A stretch of DNA of 64,000 bases from Streptomyces canus 299MFChir4.1 (GTDB taxonomy: Bacteria; Actinomycetota; Actinomycetes; Streptomycetales; Streptomycetaceae): NCBI RefSeq assembly GCF_000383615.1, contig NZ_KB911609.1, forward strand, positions 45,268 through 109,267, written 5' to 3'. This document shows, one piece after another, positions 26,701-34,454 of the stretch. Below the pieces are notes generated by a model that saw nothing but the letters and a program-made list of their open reading frames with translations, did no database searches and was not told the origin of the DNA. Positions within the stretch are counted from its first letter, which is position 1, and the number at the start of each line of letters is the position of its first letter. The translations under genes were made by a program, and so were the position numbers.

Positions 26701-26777
26701 GGGGTCACCGCTCTCGTCAGTCGTCAGCTTTCGGTCAGTTGACGGATGAGAGGGTGAGGATGTGACGCGCCCCCCAT

Positions 26778-26850
26778 AGGGGCGCGGGGCTGTAATCGAT
26801 CTGCGGCTACCGCCGCGTGGGCGCGACAAGCCACGACGGCGCCGCACCCG
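26778..26850 (+). repeat. Streptomyces intergenic repeat element
   Basis: AGGGGCGCGGGGCTGTAATC followed by ATCTGCGGCTACCGCCGCG and GGGCGCGACAAGCCACGACG. It lies between the ECF sigma gene and arfB and closely matches the copy in nagA. Confidence 0.8.
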
Positions 26851-26868
26851 ACCGACGGCCTGGAGGCG

Positions 26869-27306
26869 TTAGCCCCAGTCCCGCCCCGACCGCCCCCGCT
26901 TCGTGTCCGACCGCGCCTTCTTCTCCCGCAGCCGCCGCTCGTTGATCCCACGAGGAATCCTGGTCGCCCGCCGCGGCTTGGGCGGGGGCGCGGTGGCCTC
27001 GGCGAGCAGCGCCGCGAGGCGTACGGCCGCGGTCTCCCGGTTGCGCCACTGCGAGCGGTGCTCGGAGGAGCGGACGGTGACGACCCCGTCGACGAGCCGT
27101 CCGGCCAGCTTGGCCAGCGCCCGCTGCTTCCACACGTCGGGCAGGGACTCCGTGCGGGCCAGGTCGAACCGCAGCTCCACCTGGGAGTCACTGGTGTTGA
27201 CGTGCTGGCCACCGGGGCCGGAGGAGCGCGAGAAACGCCACATGAGCTCGGCCTCGGGAAGGGAGACGGAGCCGCGGATGACGTGGGGACCGGACATGGG
27301 GTCCAT
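26869..27306 (-). CDS. arfB: Alternative ribosome-rescue factor ArfB (YaeJ-type peptidyl-tRNA hydrolase)
   Basis: A 145-residue release-factor-like protein. The catalytic GGQ is in SSGPGGQHVNTSDSQVELRFD near residue 33, and the C-terminus is a basic tail (RREKKARSDTKRGR-like) that enters the empty mRNA channel in ArfB. It hydrolyses peptidyl-tRNA on stalled ribosomes. The start may be ATG 27306 or the ATG three codons later (MSGPHVI). Confidence 0.9.
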   Translation of the reverse strand: MDPMSGPHVIRGSVSLPEAELMWRFSRSSGPGGQHVNTSDSQVELRFDLARTESLPDVWKQRALAKLAGRLVDGVVTVRSSEHRSQWRNRETAAVRLAALLAEATAPPPKPRRATRIPRGINERRLREKKARSDTKRGRSGRDWG

Positions 27307-27391
27307 GTTCCCGCCCCTGACCGGTCCACGTCACCCCAATATCGCCCGCCCGTCCCCCGCCCCCGCTTCGGTAAAGAAGGCAAAGAAGCGG

Positions 27392-27418
27392 GGAACCTTC
27401 GACACCTCTCGCGGCGTT
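27392..27418 (+). promoter_or_regulatory. Possible ECF-type promoter of terD
   Basis: GGAACC and CGTT are 17 bases apart, 58 bases before the terD ATG. This spacing resembles SigE-type ECF promoters. The match is short and is offered as a candidate only. Confidence 0.3.
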
Positions 27419-27475
27419 CATAGAGGTAGCTGTAGCTTCGTGCCCGTTACATAACGAGGGAAGGGACTCCCAACA

Positions 27476-28051
27476 ATGGCTGTAAGCCTGTCCAAGGGTG
27501 GCAACGTCTCGCTCACCAAGGAGGCTCCGGGCCTGACCGCCGTCACCGTGGGCCTCGGCTGGGACGTCCGCACGACCACCGGCACGGACTTCGACCTCGA
27601 CGCCTCCGCGATCGCGGTCAACACGCAGGGCAAGGTCTACTCCGACGCCCACTTCGTCTTCTTCAACAACAAGCAGACCCCGGACCAGACCATCGTCCAC
27701 ACCGGTGACAACCGCACCGGCGAGGGCGCGGGCGACGACGAGGCGATCAACGTCAACCTGGCCGGCCTCCCGGCCGACATCGACAAGATCGTCTTCCCGG
27801 TCTCGATCTACGACGCGGAGAACCGCTCGCAGAACTTCGGCCAGGTCCGCAACGCCTACATCCGCATCGTCAACCAGGCCGGCGGCGCCGAGATCGCCCG
27901 CTACGACCTCTCCGAGGACGCGGCCACGGAGACGGCGATGGTCTTCGGCGAGCTGTACCGCAACGGCGCGGAGTGGAAGTTCCGCGCGGTCGGCCAGGGC
28001 TACGCGTCCGGCCTGGTCGGCATCGCCACGGACTTCGGCGTCAACGTCTGA
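27476..28051 (+). CDS. terD: TerD-family stress protein
   Basis: A 191-residue TerD/CABP-type protein of full family length. VSLSKGGNVSLTKEAPGLTAVTVGLGWDVR, DFDLDASA, the acidic calcium-binding stretch HTGDNRTGEGAGDDEAINVNL (split here for reading) and FVFFNN are typical. TerD proteins bind Ca2+ and are linked to tellurite resistance and morphology in streptomycetes. The ATG at 27476 is preceded by GGGAAGGGA. It is followed by a strong terminator and appears monocistronic. Confidence 0.93.
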   Translation: MAVSLSKGGNVSLTKEAPGLTAVTVGLGWDVRTTTGTDFDLDASAIAVNTQGKVYSDAHFVFFNNKQTPDQTIVHTGDNRTGEGAGDDEAINVNLAGLPADIDKIVFPVSIYDAENRSQNFGQVRNAYIRIVNQAGGAEIARYDLSEDAATETAMVFGELYRNGAEWKFRAVGQGYASGLVGIATDFGVNV

Positions 28052-28073
28052 CGTTCCACCACGCTGAACTGAA

Positions 28074-28108
28074 CGGGAGCCCCCGGCCGCACCGGCCGGG
28101 GGCTCCCG
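28074..28108 (+). terminator. terD terminator
   Basis: CGGGAGCCCCCGGCC-GCACC-GGCCGGGGGCTCCCG is a 15-bp perfect stem with a five-base loop, starting 22 bases after the terD stop. Confidence 0.9.
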
Positions 28109-28408
28109 TCTGTGGGCGGAAAACGATGTCTCACCGGCATCTGGAAACCGGGGCTTCGGCGGCGACGGCGCTCTTCCCCAAAGAACTCCGGGTGAAAGCA
28201 ACCCCACCAAGCCCCACCCCTCCTCCCACCGCGAAGTCGCAGCTCACTTGCCCGAGTGAACATCGCCAACTCAGCTGGATTTCGCCCCGGTTGCTTGCTC
28301 TACGCTCAGCGCGACACAACCGCAGACCTGCTGCGGACATACAACGGCCCTCGCTGGGACTGGCATCCCGATGCGAGGGCCTGACCACCAAGGAAATGCA
28401 CCTTCCCG
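28109..28408. other. Gene-free region before the Uma2 fragment
   Basis: No convincing coding frame. It ends with an imperfect hairpin, GGCCCTCGC at 28346-28354 pairing with GCGAGGGCC at 28373-28381, with GGGA/TCCC inside, a possible terminator or leader structure. Confidence 0.4.
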
Positions 28409-28834
28409 ATGGACACGCAAAACCCTAGCGCGCCCTCGCGCGCCCAGTCCCGTACCGCGGGCAAAAACCACCCTCACGCGGGTGGCGTCGTTCACGAGAA
28501 CGCCCGCCACACCGAACGCTTCACGGTGATCGCATGGACGGACCTGAACGTCGAGGGTCCCATCGACCCTCACACAGTCATCGCCGCCATCGAGATCGTC
28601 TCCCGATCCAACCCGGACAACGACTGGGTCACCAAGATCCGTGACTACCCCCTGATGGGCGTACCCGTCTACGCGATCTTCGACCCCCGCAGCGCCACCG
28701 GCGCCGTCCTCACCGACATCCACCCAACCCCCGACGGCCCCCGATACGCCACCCGCAAGGACTTCGTCTACGGCGAGGACGTCACCATCGGCGACTGGAC
28801 CATCTCCACGGACGGCCTGCCGCGCTACAGGGAC
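28409..28834 (+). pseudogene. Fragment of a Uma2-family (DUF820) putative endonuclease
   Basis: The C-terminal part of a Uma2-type restriction-endonuclease-fold protein is clear: AIEIVSRSNPDNDWVTKIRDY, LMGVPVYAIFDP, and a closing GEDVTIGDWTISTDGLPRYRD. The N-terminal half, which carries the first part of the nuclease fold, is missing; residues 1-40 have no family resemblance. The frame also runs past the usual family end. This looks like a decayed copy of a family that streptomycetes carry in many paralogues. Confidence 0.6.
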
Positions 28835-28872
28835 CGAATGGCATGCGGCGGGGAGCAACTACTCTGCCCGCC

Positions 28873-29403
28873 ATGCTCCTCACCTCCCTCCCCCTCACCC
28901 CCGACCACGACATCCCCGCTCCCCTCCTCACCGAGCTCACCGCCCTCTACGCCGCCAACCACGAGTTCTTCTCACTCAGCGGTGACCTCCCGGACCCGGA
29001 CGACATCCGGCCGGAGCAGGTGGCGGCCGCGCTGGCCGAGGAACTCGCGCATCCGGACGCGGAGGTGCTGCTGGCGCGCAGCGAGGGCCGGCTGGTCGGC
29101 ATCGCGATCACTCTCGCCCACCACCCCGACCCGGCCGACCCGGACCCGTGGATCGGGCTGCTGATGATCGACGCGGGCGTGCATCGGCAGGGCCTGGGGC
29201 AGCGCCTCGCGCGGCTCGTCGAGGACCGTTTCCGCACCGAGGGCCGGACCGCCGTCCGCCTCGCCGTCCTCGACGGCAACGACCGCGCCCTCGCCTTCTG
29301 GACCGCCCTCGGCTACGAGGTCATCGACCACCGCCCGGACCGCGAACACGGCCGCCCGTGCGCGGTGTTGCGCAAGCCGCTGGACGAGCCGGGACGGTCC
29401 TGA
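28873..29403 (+). CDS. GNAT acetyltransferase
   Basis: A 176-residue GNAT protein. The CoA-binding motif is LMIDAGVHRQGLGQRLARLVEDRF, and LAVLDGNDRALAFWTALGYEVIDHR is the typical C-terminal strand-helix. Substrate unknown. The ATG at 28873 starts the domain closely; another ATG ten codons upstream is possible. Confidence 0.85.
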   Translation: MLLTSLPLTPDHDIPAPLLTELTALYAANHEFFSLSGDLPDPDDIRPEQVAAALAEELAHPDAEVLLARSEGRLVGIAITLAHHPDPADPDPWIGLLMIDAGVHRQGLGQRLARLVEDRFRTEGRTAVRLAVLDGNDRALAFWTALGYEVIDHRPDREHGRPCAVLRKPLDEPGRS

Positions 29404-29412
29404 CCCGCTCCC

Positions 29413-30852
29413 TCAGGCCCGGTCCGGCTTCCCGTCCCCGTACAGCCACTCCTCCCAGATCGGGCCGAAGTCCTCGTCGGGGGCGAGATCTTCGACGTAC
29501 GTCGTGAAGTCCTCGGTGTCCACGGTGCCGTGGCGGTGGGTGGTGGGCCAGTCGCGGAGGAGGGCCTTGAAGGCGGTGTCGCCGAGCCGCTGCCGGATCT
29601 TGTGGAGGACCATCGCGCCGCGCTGGTAGACGGGGGTGTCGGACAGGTGCGCGGCGCTCGACGGCTTTCCGGGCGGGAAGGACCAGAGGTCGTCGTAGTC
29701 GTCCTCGCCGTGCGCGTACAGCTCGTCGAAGGTCTTCTGGGCGCTGTCGCCGCCGTGGTCCTCCGCCCACAGCCACTCGGCGTAGGTCGCGAAGCCCTCG
29801 TTGAGCCACATGTCCTGCCAGGTCTTCGGCGTGACCGAGTCGCCGTACCACTGGTGGGCGAGCTCGTGGACGAGGGTCTCGGTGTCGGGGGCGCCGGGAA
29901 AGAAGGGGCGGTTCTGCGTTTCCAGGGCGTACTCGGCGTCCCCCTCGCGGTCGACGATCGCGCCGGTGGAGGAGAAGGGGTACGGGCCGAAGGTGTGCTG
30001 CTCCCATGTCATCACGGAGGGGAGCTGCGCCAGGACCTTCCGGCTCGCGGCGGCCTCCCTCGGGTCGACCGCGACGTACACGGGCAGGCCGCCGGGGAGG
30101 GTGGAGGTGTGGATGTCGTAGTCGCCGATCGCGAGGGCGGCGAGGTAGCTCGCCATCGGTTCGGCGGTGTGCCAGTGGGACGTCGTACGGCCGCCGGCGG
30201 TCCTGCTCGCCGTCAACTCGCCGTTGGAGACGGCCTGGAGGCCCTCGGGCACGGTGATCGTGAGGTCGTAGGACGCCTTGTCGGAGGGGTGGTGGTTGCC
30301 GGGGAACCAGGCCATCGAGCCGGTCGGTTCGCCGAGGGCCACCGCGCCGTCGTCGGTGGGCAGCCAGCCCTCCTCGGAGCCGTCCGGGTCGGTGATCGTC
30401 TTCGGGGTGCCGGAGTAGGCGACGGTCACACGGAAGGCGCGGCCCTCGTCGAGGTCGTCGTGCGGGCGTACGGTCAGCTCCTGGCCGGTGCGGTTGAAGC
30501 GGGCCGGGTCGCCGCCGACGGTGACCTTCTCGACGTCCAGGCCGTCGAGGTCCAGGTCGAAGGCGGTCAGGTCCTGGGTGGCGCGGGCGGTGAGGGTCGC
30601 CGTGCCGGACAGTCGCGAGGTGTCCGGGTCGTAGGCGAGGTCGAGGGCGTAGTGGGTGACGTCGTAGCCGCCGTTGCCGGACTTCGGGAAGTAGGGGTCG
30701 CGCAGGCCGGAGCCGCCGGGGGTGCCGTGCACTCCGCCGTCGCACGCGGTGAGGGCGAGGGTTCCCGCGAGGAGCAGGGCGGCGGGGACGCGCAGTGCGA
30801 CGGGGATGCGCATGCGCAGGGCGACGGGGACGAGCGGCGCGGATCGGGACAC
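29413..30852 (-). CDS. Secreted M1-family zinc aminopeptidase (lipoprotein)
   Basis: A 479-residue M1 metallopeptidase. The lipoprotein signal (VPAALLLAGTLALTAC) has a lipobox LTAC near residue 37. The zinc site is HELAHQWYGD with the distal ligand in NEGFATYAEW. The usual N-terminal beta-sandwich (YDVTHYALDLAYDPDTSRLSG) is present, while the long C-terminal helical domain of PepN is absent, as in the short actinobacterial branch. It should trim peptides outside the cell. GTG 30852 is chosen because a longer reading would overlap the divergent gene's promoter. Confidence 0.9.
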   Translation of the reverse strand: MSRSAPLVPVALRMRIPVALRVPAALLLAGTLALTACDGGVHGTPGGSGLRDPYFPKSGNGGYDVTHYALDLAYDPDTSRLSGTATLTARATQDLTAFDLDLDGLDVEKVTVGGDPARFNRTGQELTVRPHDDLDEGRAFRVTVAYSGTPKTITDPDGSEEGWLPTDDGAVALGEPTGSMAWFPGNHHPSDKASYDLTITVPEGLQAVSNGELTASRTAGGRTTSHWHTAEPMASYLAALAIGDYDIHTSTLPGGLPVYVAVDPREAAASRKVLAQLPSVMTWEQHTFGPYPFSSTGAIVDREGDAEYALETQNRPFFPGAPDTETLVHELAHQWYGDSVTPKTWQDMWLNEGFATYAEWLWAEDHGGDSAQKTFDELYAHGEDDYDDLWSFPPGKPSSAAHLSDTPVYQRGAMVLHKIRQRLGDTAFKALLRDWPTTHRHGTVDTEDFTTYVEDLAPDEDFGPIWEEWLYGDGKPDRA

Positions 30853-30892
30853 GCCGGTGATCCTATGAGGGCCGCGTGACACCATCGCCTAC

Positions 30893-31393
30893 GTGCTCGA
30901 CATCGGCTACGCCCTCTCCAACCGTTTCCCGGACCCCCCGCAGACCGACTACCGCCGCGCGGACGTCCACGCGCTGCGGCACGACCTGTTCTGCGGAGAC
31001 GTGTATCTCGCGGACACCAAAGAGGACCGGGAACTGTCCACAGCCTGGGGATGGGTGCCGGTGCTCGACTTCGCGTGGGCGCTGTGCGACATCGTGGAAC
31101 TCCTGGACCGCGACCCGGCGGGCTCCCGCGCCTCCCGCCCCCAGTACGCCGAACTCGACTTCACCGAGTCCACCGACCGCATGCTCTTCGAGCGCCGCTT
31201 CGGCTGGGTGGACATCGAGGCCGACTGGATGCGCGTGGAGGAACCCCCGCTCACCTTCTCCCACGCGGACCTGCGCCGCGAGGCCCGCGACTTCCTGCAC
31301 GACCTGATCGCCGATCTGGTCGACCTGCACGAGGACCTGGGCGAGAACCCGGCGATCTGGACGCTCCAGGCACGGTTCCCCAGGGTGAAGTGA
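30893..31393 (+). CDS. Hypothetical protein
   Basis: A 166-residue soluble acidic protein with GTG start at 30893. It has no signal peptide or membrane segment. A conserved-looking core is FAWALCDIVELLDRDPAGSRAS and the middle WVDIEADW. Codon bias supports a real gene. I do not recognise a function. It is divergent from the M1 peptidase gene. Confidence 0.75.
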   Translation: MLDIGYALSNRFPDPPQTDYRRADVHALRHDLFCGDVYLADTKEDRELSTAWGWVPVLDFAWALCDIVELLDRDPAGSRASRPQYAELDFTESTDRMLFERRFGWVDIEADWMRVEEPPLTFSHADLRREARDFLHDLIADLVDLHEDLGENPAIWTLQARFPRVK

Positions 31394-31413
31394 TCACGGA
31401 GGGCCGGCCCCCG

Positions 31414-32100
31414 TCAGCCCTCCACCCGAATCCCCACCTCCGCCGCCAGCACCGGTGCCAGATCCAGCAGCTGGGACGGGCTGATCACCGCCCCGGCGAG
31501 GCGGTCGACGCCCCGGGCGATCTCCAGTGACGCGGCGCCGCGCAGGTCGACGTCCTTGAGGGTGGCCGCCGTGAGGTCCACGCCCTTCAGGGCGCAGTCC
31601 ACGAACTCCACGCGCTCCAGGCGCGCGCCCCCGAAGTCCGGTTCCACCAGGACGCAGCTCTCGAAGACGACGTCCTTCAGGACGGCCGTGCGCAGGTTCA
31701 GGTAGTCGATCTTGCCGCCCCGGATCACGACCCGCTCCAGCGCCGCCCCGTGCAACTGCACTCCGCCGAGGCGGGCGTCGATCAGCTCGACGTCCCGCAG
31801 GGTCGACTCCGCGAGGTCGGTGCCCACGCCCCGTATGCCGGTGAGGACCGAGTCGAGGAAACGGGCGTGGTGGAGCCGGGTCTCGTCCAGCGCGCAGCTT
31901 CTCAGCGCGCAGTCCATGAAGCGGGCCCCCGCCCCGTCCTGCCCCACGAAGTCCGCCTCCAGGAACTCCAGCCCGTCGTAGTCCCCGTCCGGCTCCAGTT
32001 CCCCTCCCCCGTGCGGCTCCAGCGGCGGCAGCCGCACCTCGGGGCGCCGCGCCCCCTTCACCCTGCTCGCACCGCTCGCACCCGTCGCTCGCCTCACCAT
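31414..32100 (-). CDS. Pentapeptide-repeat protein
   Basis: A 228-residue protein whose residues 45-190 are tandem A(D/N)LxX-type pentapeptides (LEFLEADF, ALRSCALDETRLHHARF, VDLTAATLKDVDLRGA), which fold as a right-handed quadrilateral helix. Some such proteins mimic DNA and protect gyrase from quinolones; no evidence here says so. The ATG at 32100 is chosen; upstream is another possible ATG five codons earlier. Confidence 0.88.
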   Translation of the reverse strand: MVRRATGASGASRVKGARRPEVRLPPLEPHGGGELEPDGDYDGLEFLEADFVGQDGAGARFMDCALRSCALDETRLHHARFLDSVLTGIRGVGTDLAESTLRDVELIDARLGGVQLHGAALERVVIRGGKIDYLNLRTAVLKDVVFESCVLVEPDFGGARLERVEFVDCALKGVDLTAATLKDVDLRGAASLEIARGVDRLAGAVISPSQLLDLAPVLAAEVGIRVEG

Positions 32101-32229
32101 GCCCCCATCCTGCACCCCACCGCTGACAATCCCCCTGACCTGCGCAAACAGCCCTCATGTCACATTCCGGTGCCCTCAATCAGTCATACCGACGAAGACA
32201 CGACCCCGAGCAGAGGGAGATCCCCAGCC

Positions 32230-33390
32230 ATGCACCGCATCACCGTCATCGGCGGTGGCCTCGCCGGGCTGACCGCGGCGATCACCGCCGCCGAGGCGGG
32301 CGCCAAGGTCACCGTGTACGAGGCCCATCACACGCTCGGCGGCCGGGCCAGGACCAGCGAGGGGCCGTACCGCACGAACGACGGCCCGCACGCCCTCTAC
32401 AACGGCGGCCCGCACTGGTCCTGGCTCCAGCAGCGCGACCTCATCGGACCGCTCGCCCCGCTCCCGCCCCTGGAGGCGGCCCGGCTGCGGCTGCGGCACA
32501 AGGGCGCACTGCGCCGCACCCCGCCCTTCGCGATGCTCAAGCTGCTGCGTCACAGCGCCCAACAGGCCCCCGCCGACGTCGACTTCATGTCCTGGGCCAC
32601 CGGACAGGCCGGCGAGGAGGGCGCCCGCGCCGCCGCCCACTACTCAGCCGTCGCCCTCTTCCACCACGACCCGGGCGCGCTGTCCGCCGCGTTCGTGCAG
32701 GAACGGCTCCGGCGTGCCACCAAGCTGCCGCCCGAGGCGCACTACCCACGCGGCGGCTGGGCCGGCGTCGTCGACCGGATGGCCGCCCGCGCCTGGAACC
32801 TGGGCGTCCGGATGGAGACTTTGTCCCGCGTCGACGCCCTGCCCACCGACACCCCCGTCGTCGTCGCCACCTCCCTCGACGCGGCCCGCCGGCTCCTCCA
32901 CGACGACTCGCTGACCTGGCCGAGCGGCCGTACGACACTGATCGACCTCGCTCTGCGCACCCGGCGCGGCGACGCCTTCGCCGTCTCCGACCTCGACTCC
33001 CCCGGCTGGATCGAACGGTTCACCGCCCAGGACCGCACCCTGGCCCCCGCGGGCGAACAGCTCCTCCAGGGGCAGATCCCGATCGCCCCGCACGAGACCA
33101 GGGCCGACGGCGTCGCGCGCGCGGAACAGCTCCTCGACCTCGCCTTCGACGGCTGGCGCGAGCGCGTCACCTGGCGGCGCGAGTCCGTCGCGAACGGCCG
33201 CACGGGAGCCGTCGACCTGCCCGGCACCAGCTGGCGCGACCGGCCCGGCATCGACCGGGGCGACGGCGTCTATCTCGCGGGCGACCAGGTCGCGGCGCCC
33301 GGGGTGCTCTCGGAGGTCTCCTTCAACAGCGCGCTCACCGCCGTGTCGCTGGCGCTGGGCCGGAACGCCCTTGACCTCAAGCATGCTTGA
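32230..33390 (+). CDS. FAD-dependent amine oxidase / phytoene desaturase-like protein
   Basis: A 386-residue flavoprotein. The dinucleotide-binding motif ITVIGGGLAGLTAAITAAEAG is at the N-terminus with the second block VYEAHHTLGGRART, and the C-terminal FAD block is GDGVYLAGDQVAAPGVLSEV. Substrate unknown; carotenoid- or amine-type oxidation is possible. The ATG at 32230 follows GAGGGAGAT. Its last codons overlap the SoxR box controlling the next gene. Confidence 0.85.
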   Translation: MHRITVIGGGLAGLTAAITAAEAGAKVTVYEAHHTLGGRARTSEGPYRTNDGPHALYNGGPHWSWLQQRDLIGPLAPLPPLEAARLRLRHKGALRRTPPFAMLKLLRHSAQQAPADVDFMSWATGQAGEEGARAAAHYSAVALFHHDPGALSAAFVQERLRRATKLPPEAHYPRGGWAGVVDRMAARAWNLGVRMETLSRVDALPTDTPVVVATSLDAARRLLHDDSLTWPSGRTTLIDLALRTRRGDAFAVSDLDSPGWIERFTAQDRTLAPAGEQLLQGQIPIAPHETRADGVARAEQLLDLAFDGWRERVTWRRESVANGRTGAVDLPGTSWRDRPGIDRGDGVYLAGDQVAAPGVLSEVSFNSALTAVSLALGRNALDLKHA

Positions 33391-33392
33391 GG
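33375..33392. promoter_or_regulatory. SoxR box with overlapping promoter
   Basis: CCTCAAGCATGCTTGAGG is a perfect 18-bp palindrome matching the SoxR operator (E. coli soxS: CCTCAAGTTAACTTGAGG) in all but the central four bases. TTGACC at 33371 overlaps its left edge and GAGGGT lies 19 bases later, the long spacer expected of SoxR-activated promoters. It covers the stop codon of the preceding gene. Confidence 0.9.
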
Positions 33393-33453
33393 TCGGAGGG
33401 TGGCTGCACACCGGGTCCACACCGGGTGCACCTACCAAGGAGGGTTCCATCCC

Positions 33454-34440
33454 ATGCACGCCATCCGCCTGCACACCTTCGGCCCCGCCGAGAACCTCAC
33501 CTACGAGCAGACGGAGGATCCGGTACCGGGCCCCGGCCAGGTCCGTATCGCCGTACGGGCGGCCGGGGTCCACCTCCTGGACACCGCCCTGCGCGAGGGG
33601 CAGCAGGGGCCCGCGCCCCGGCCGACCACCCTTCCCACCATCCCCGGCCGCGAGGTAGCCGGCACCGTCGAGTCCCTCGGCGAGGGCGTCGCCGGCCTGT
33701 GGCTCGGCAAGCGCGCGGTCGCCCACCTCGGCTTCGCGCCCGGAGGCTACGCCGAACTCGCCGTCACCGACGTCGACCGCGTCCACGAGATCCCCGGCAA
33801 CCTGGACTTCGCCCAGGCCGTCGCCATGATCGGCACGGGCCGTACGACCATGGGGATCGTCCAGTTCGCCGAGCTCGGCCCGGACTCCGTGGCCGTGATC
33901 CCGGCGGCGGCCGGAGGCATCGGCACACTGCTCGTGCAGTACGCGAAGAACGCCGGCGCGACCGTCGTCGGCCTCGCGGGCGGCCCCTCGAAGACGGCAC
34001 GGGTGCAGGCGAACGGCGCCGACCTCGCCGTCGACTACAAGGACTCCGCGTGGCCCGGCAAGGTCCGCGCCTTCCTCGGCGGCCGGCCCGCCACCGTCGT
34101 CTTCGACGGGGTGGGCGGGGACATCGCGCGCGCATCCGTGGCCCTGCTCGGTGACCGAGGCCGAGGCCGACACATCGTCTTCGGCTGGTCCGGCGAGGGG
34201 ATACGCGACGGCCGGCCCTACCTCGTCGAAGGCGTCTCCGAGCAGGTCCTCGGGCCCGTGATGGCCCAGCGGGCGGGCGGCCCGAACCCCCTCCGCACCC
34301 TCGAACTCCGCGCCCTCACCGAAGCCGCAGCGGGCCGCCTCACCCCCGCCGTACAACGCTTCCCGCTCACCGAGGCGGCCACCGCGCACCGGGCCCTGGA
34401 GACCCGCGGCACAACCGGGAAAGTGGTCCTGGAGCCCTGA
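33454..34440 (+). CDS. Quinone oxidoreductase, SoxR-regulated (zinc-independent MDR family)
   Basis: A 328-residue medium-chain reductase of the quinone oxidoreductase branch. The NADPH loop is IPAAAGGIGTLLVQYAK near residue 150, and the family ends are MHAIRLHTFGPAENL and TGKVVLEP. No structural zinc cysteines are present. The ATG at 33454 is preceded by AAGGAGGG. It reduces quinones or related electrophiles with NADPH. In S. coelicolor a homologue is one of the few SoxR targets responding to redox-active metabolites; the operator here agrees. Confidence 0.92.
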   Translation: MHAIRLHTFGPAENLTYEQTEDPVPGPGQVRIAVRAAGVHLLDTALREGQQGPAPRPTTLPTIPGREVAGTVESLGEGVAGLWLGKRAVAHLGFAPGGYAELAVTDVDRVHEIPGNLDFAQAVAMIGTGRTTMGIVQFAELGPDSVAVIPAAAGGIGTLLVQYAKNAGATVVGLAGGPSKTARVQANGADLAVDYKDSAWPGKVRAFLGGRPATVVFDGVGGDIARASVALLGDRGRGRHIVFGWSGEGIRDGRPYLVEGVSEQVLGPVMAQRAGGPNPLRTLELRALTEAAAGRLTPAVQRFPLTEAATAHRALETRGTTGKVVLEP

Positions 34441-34454
34441 CCCGCCCGAGAAGG

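Noticed and set aside
29530..30879. Long open frame antisense to the M1 peptidase
   Set aside because: Val/Gly/Glu-rich shadow of a GC-rich coding region; the M1 zinc motifs are clear on the other strand.
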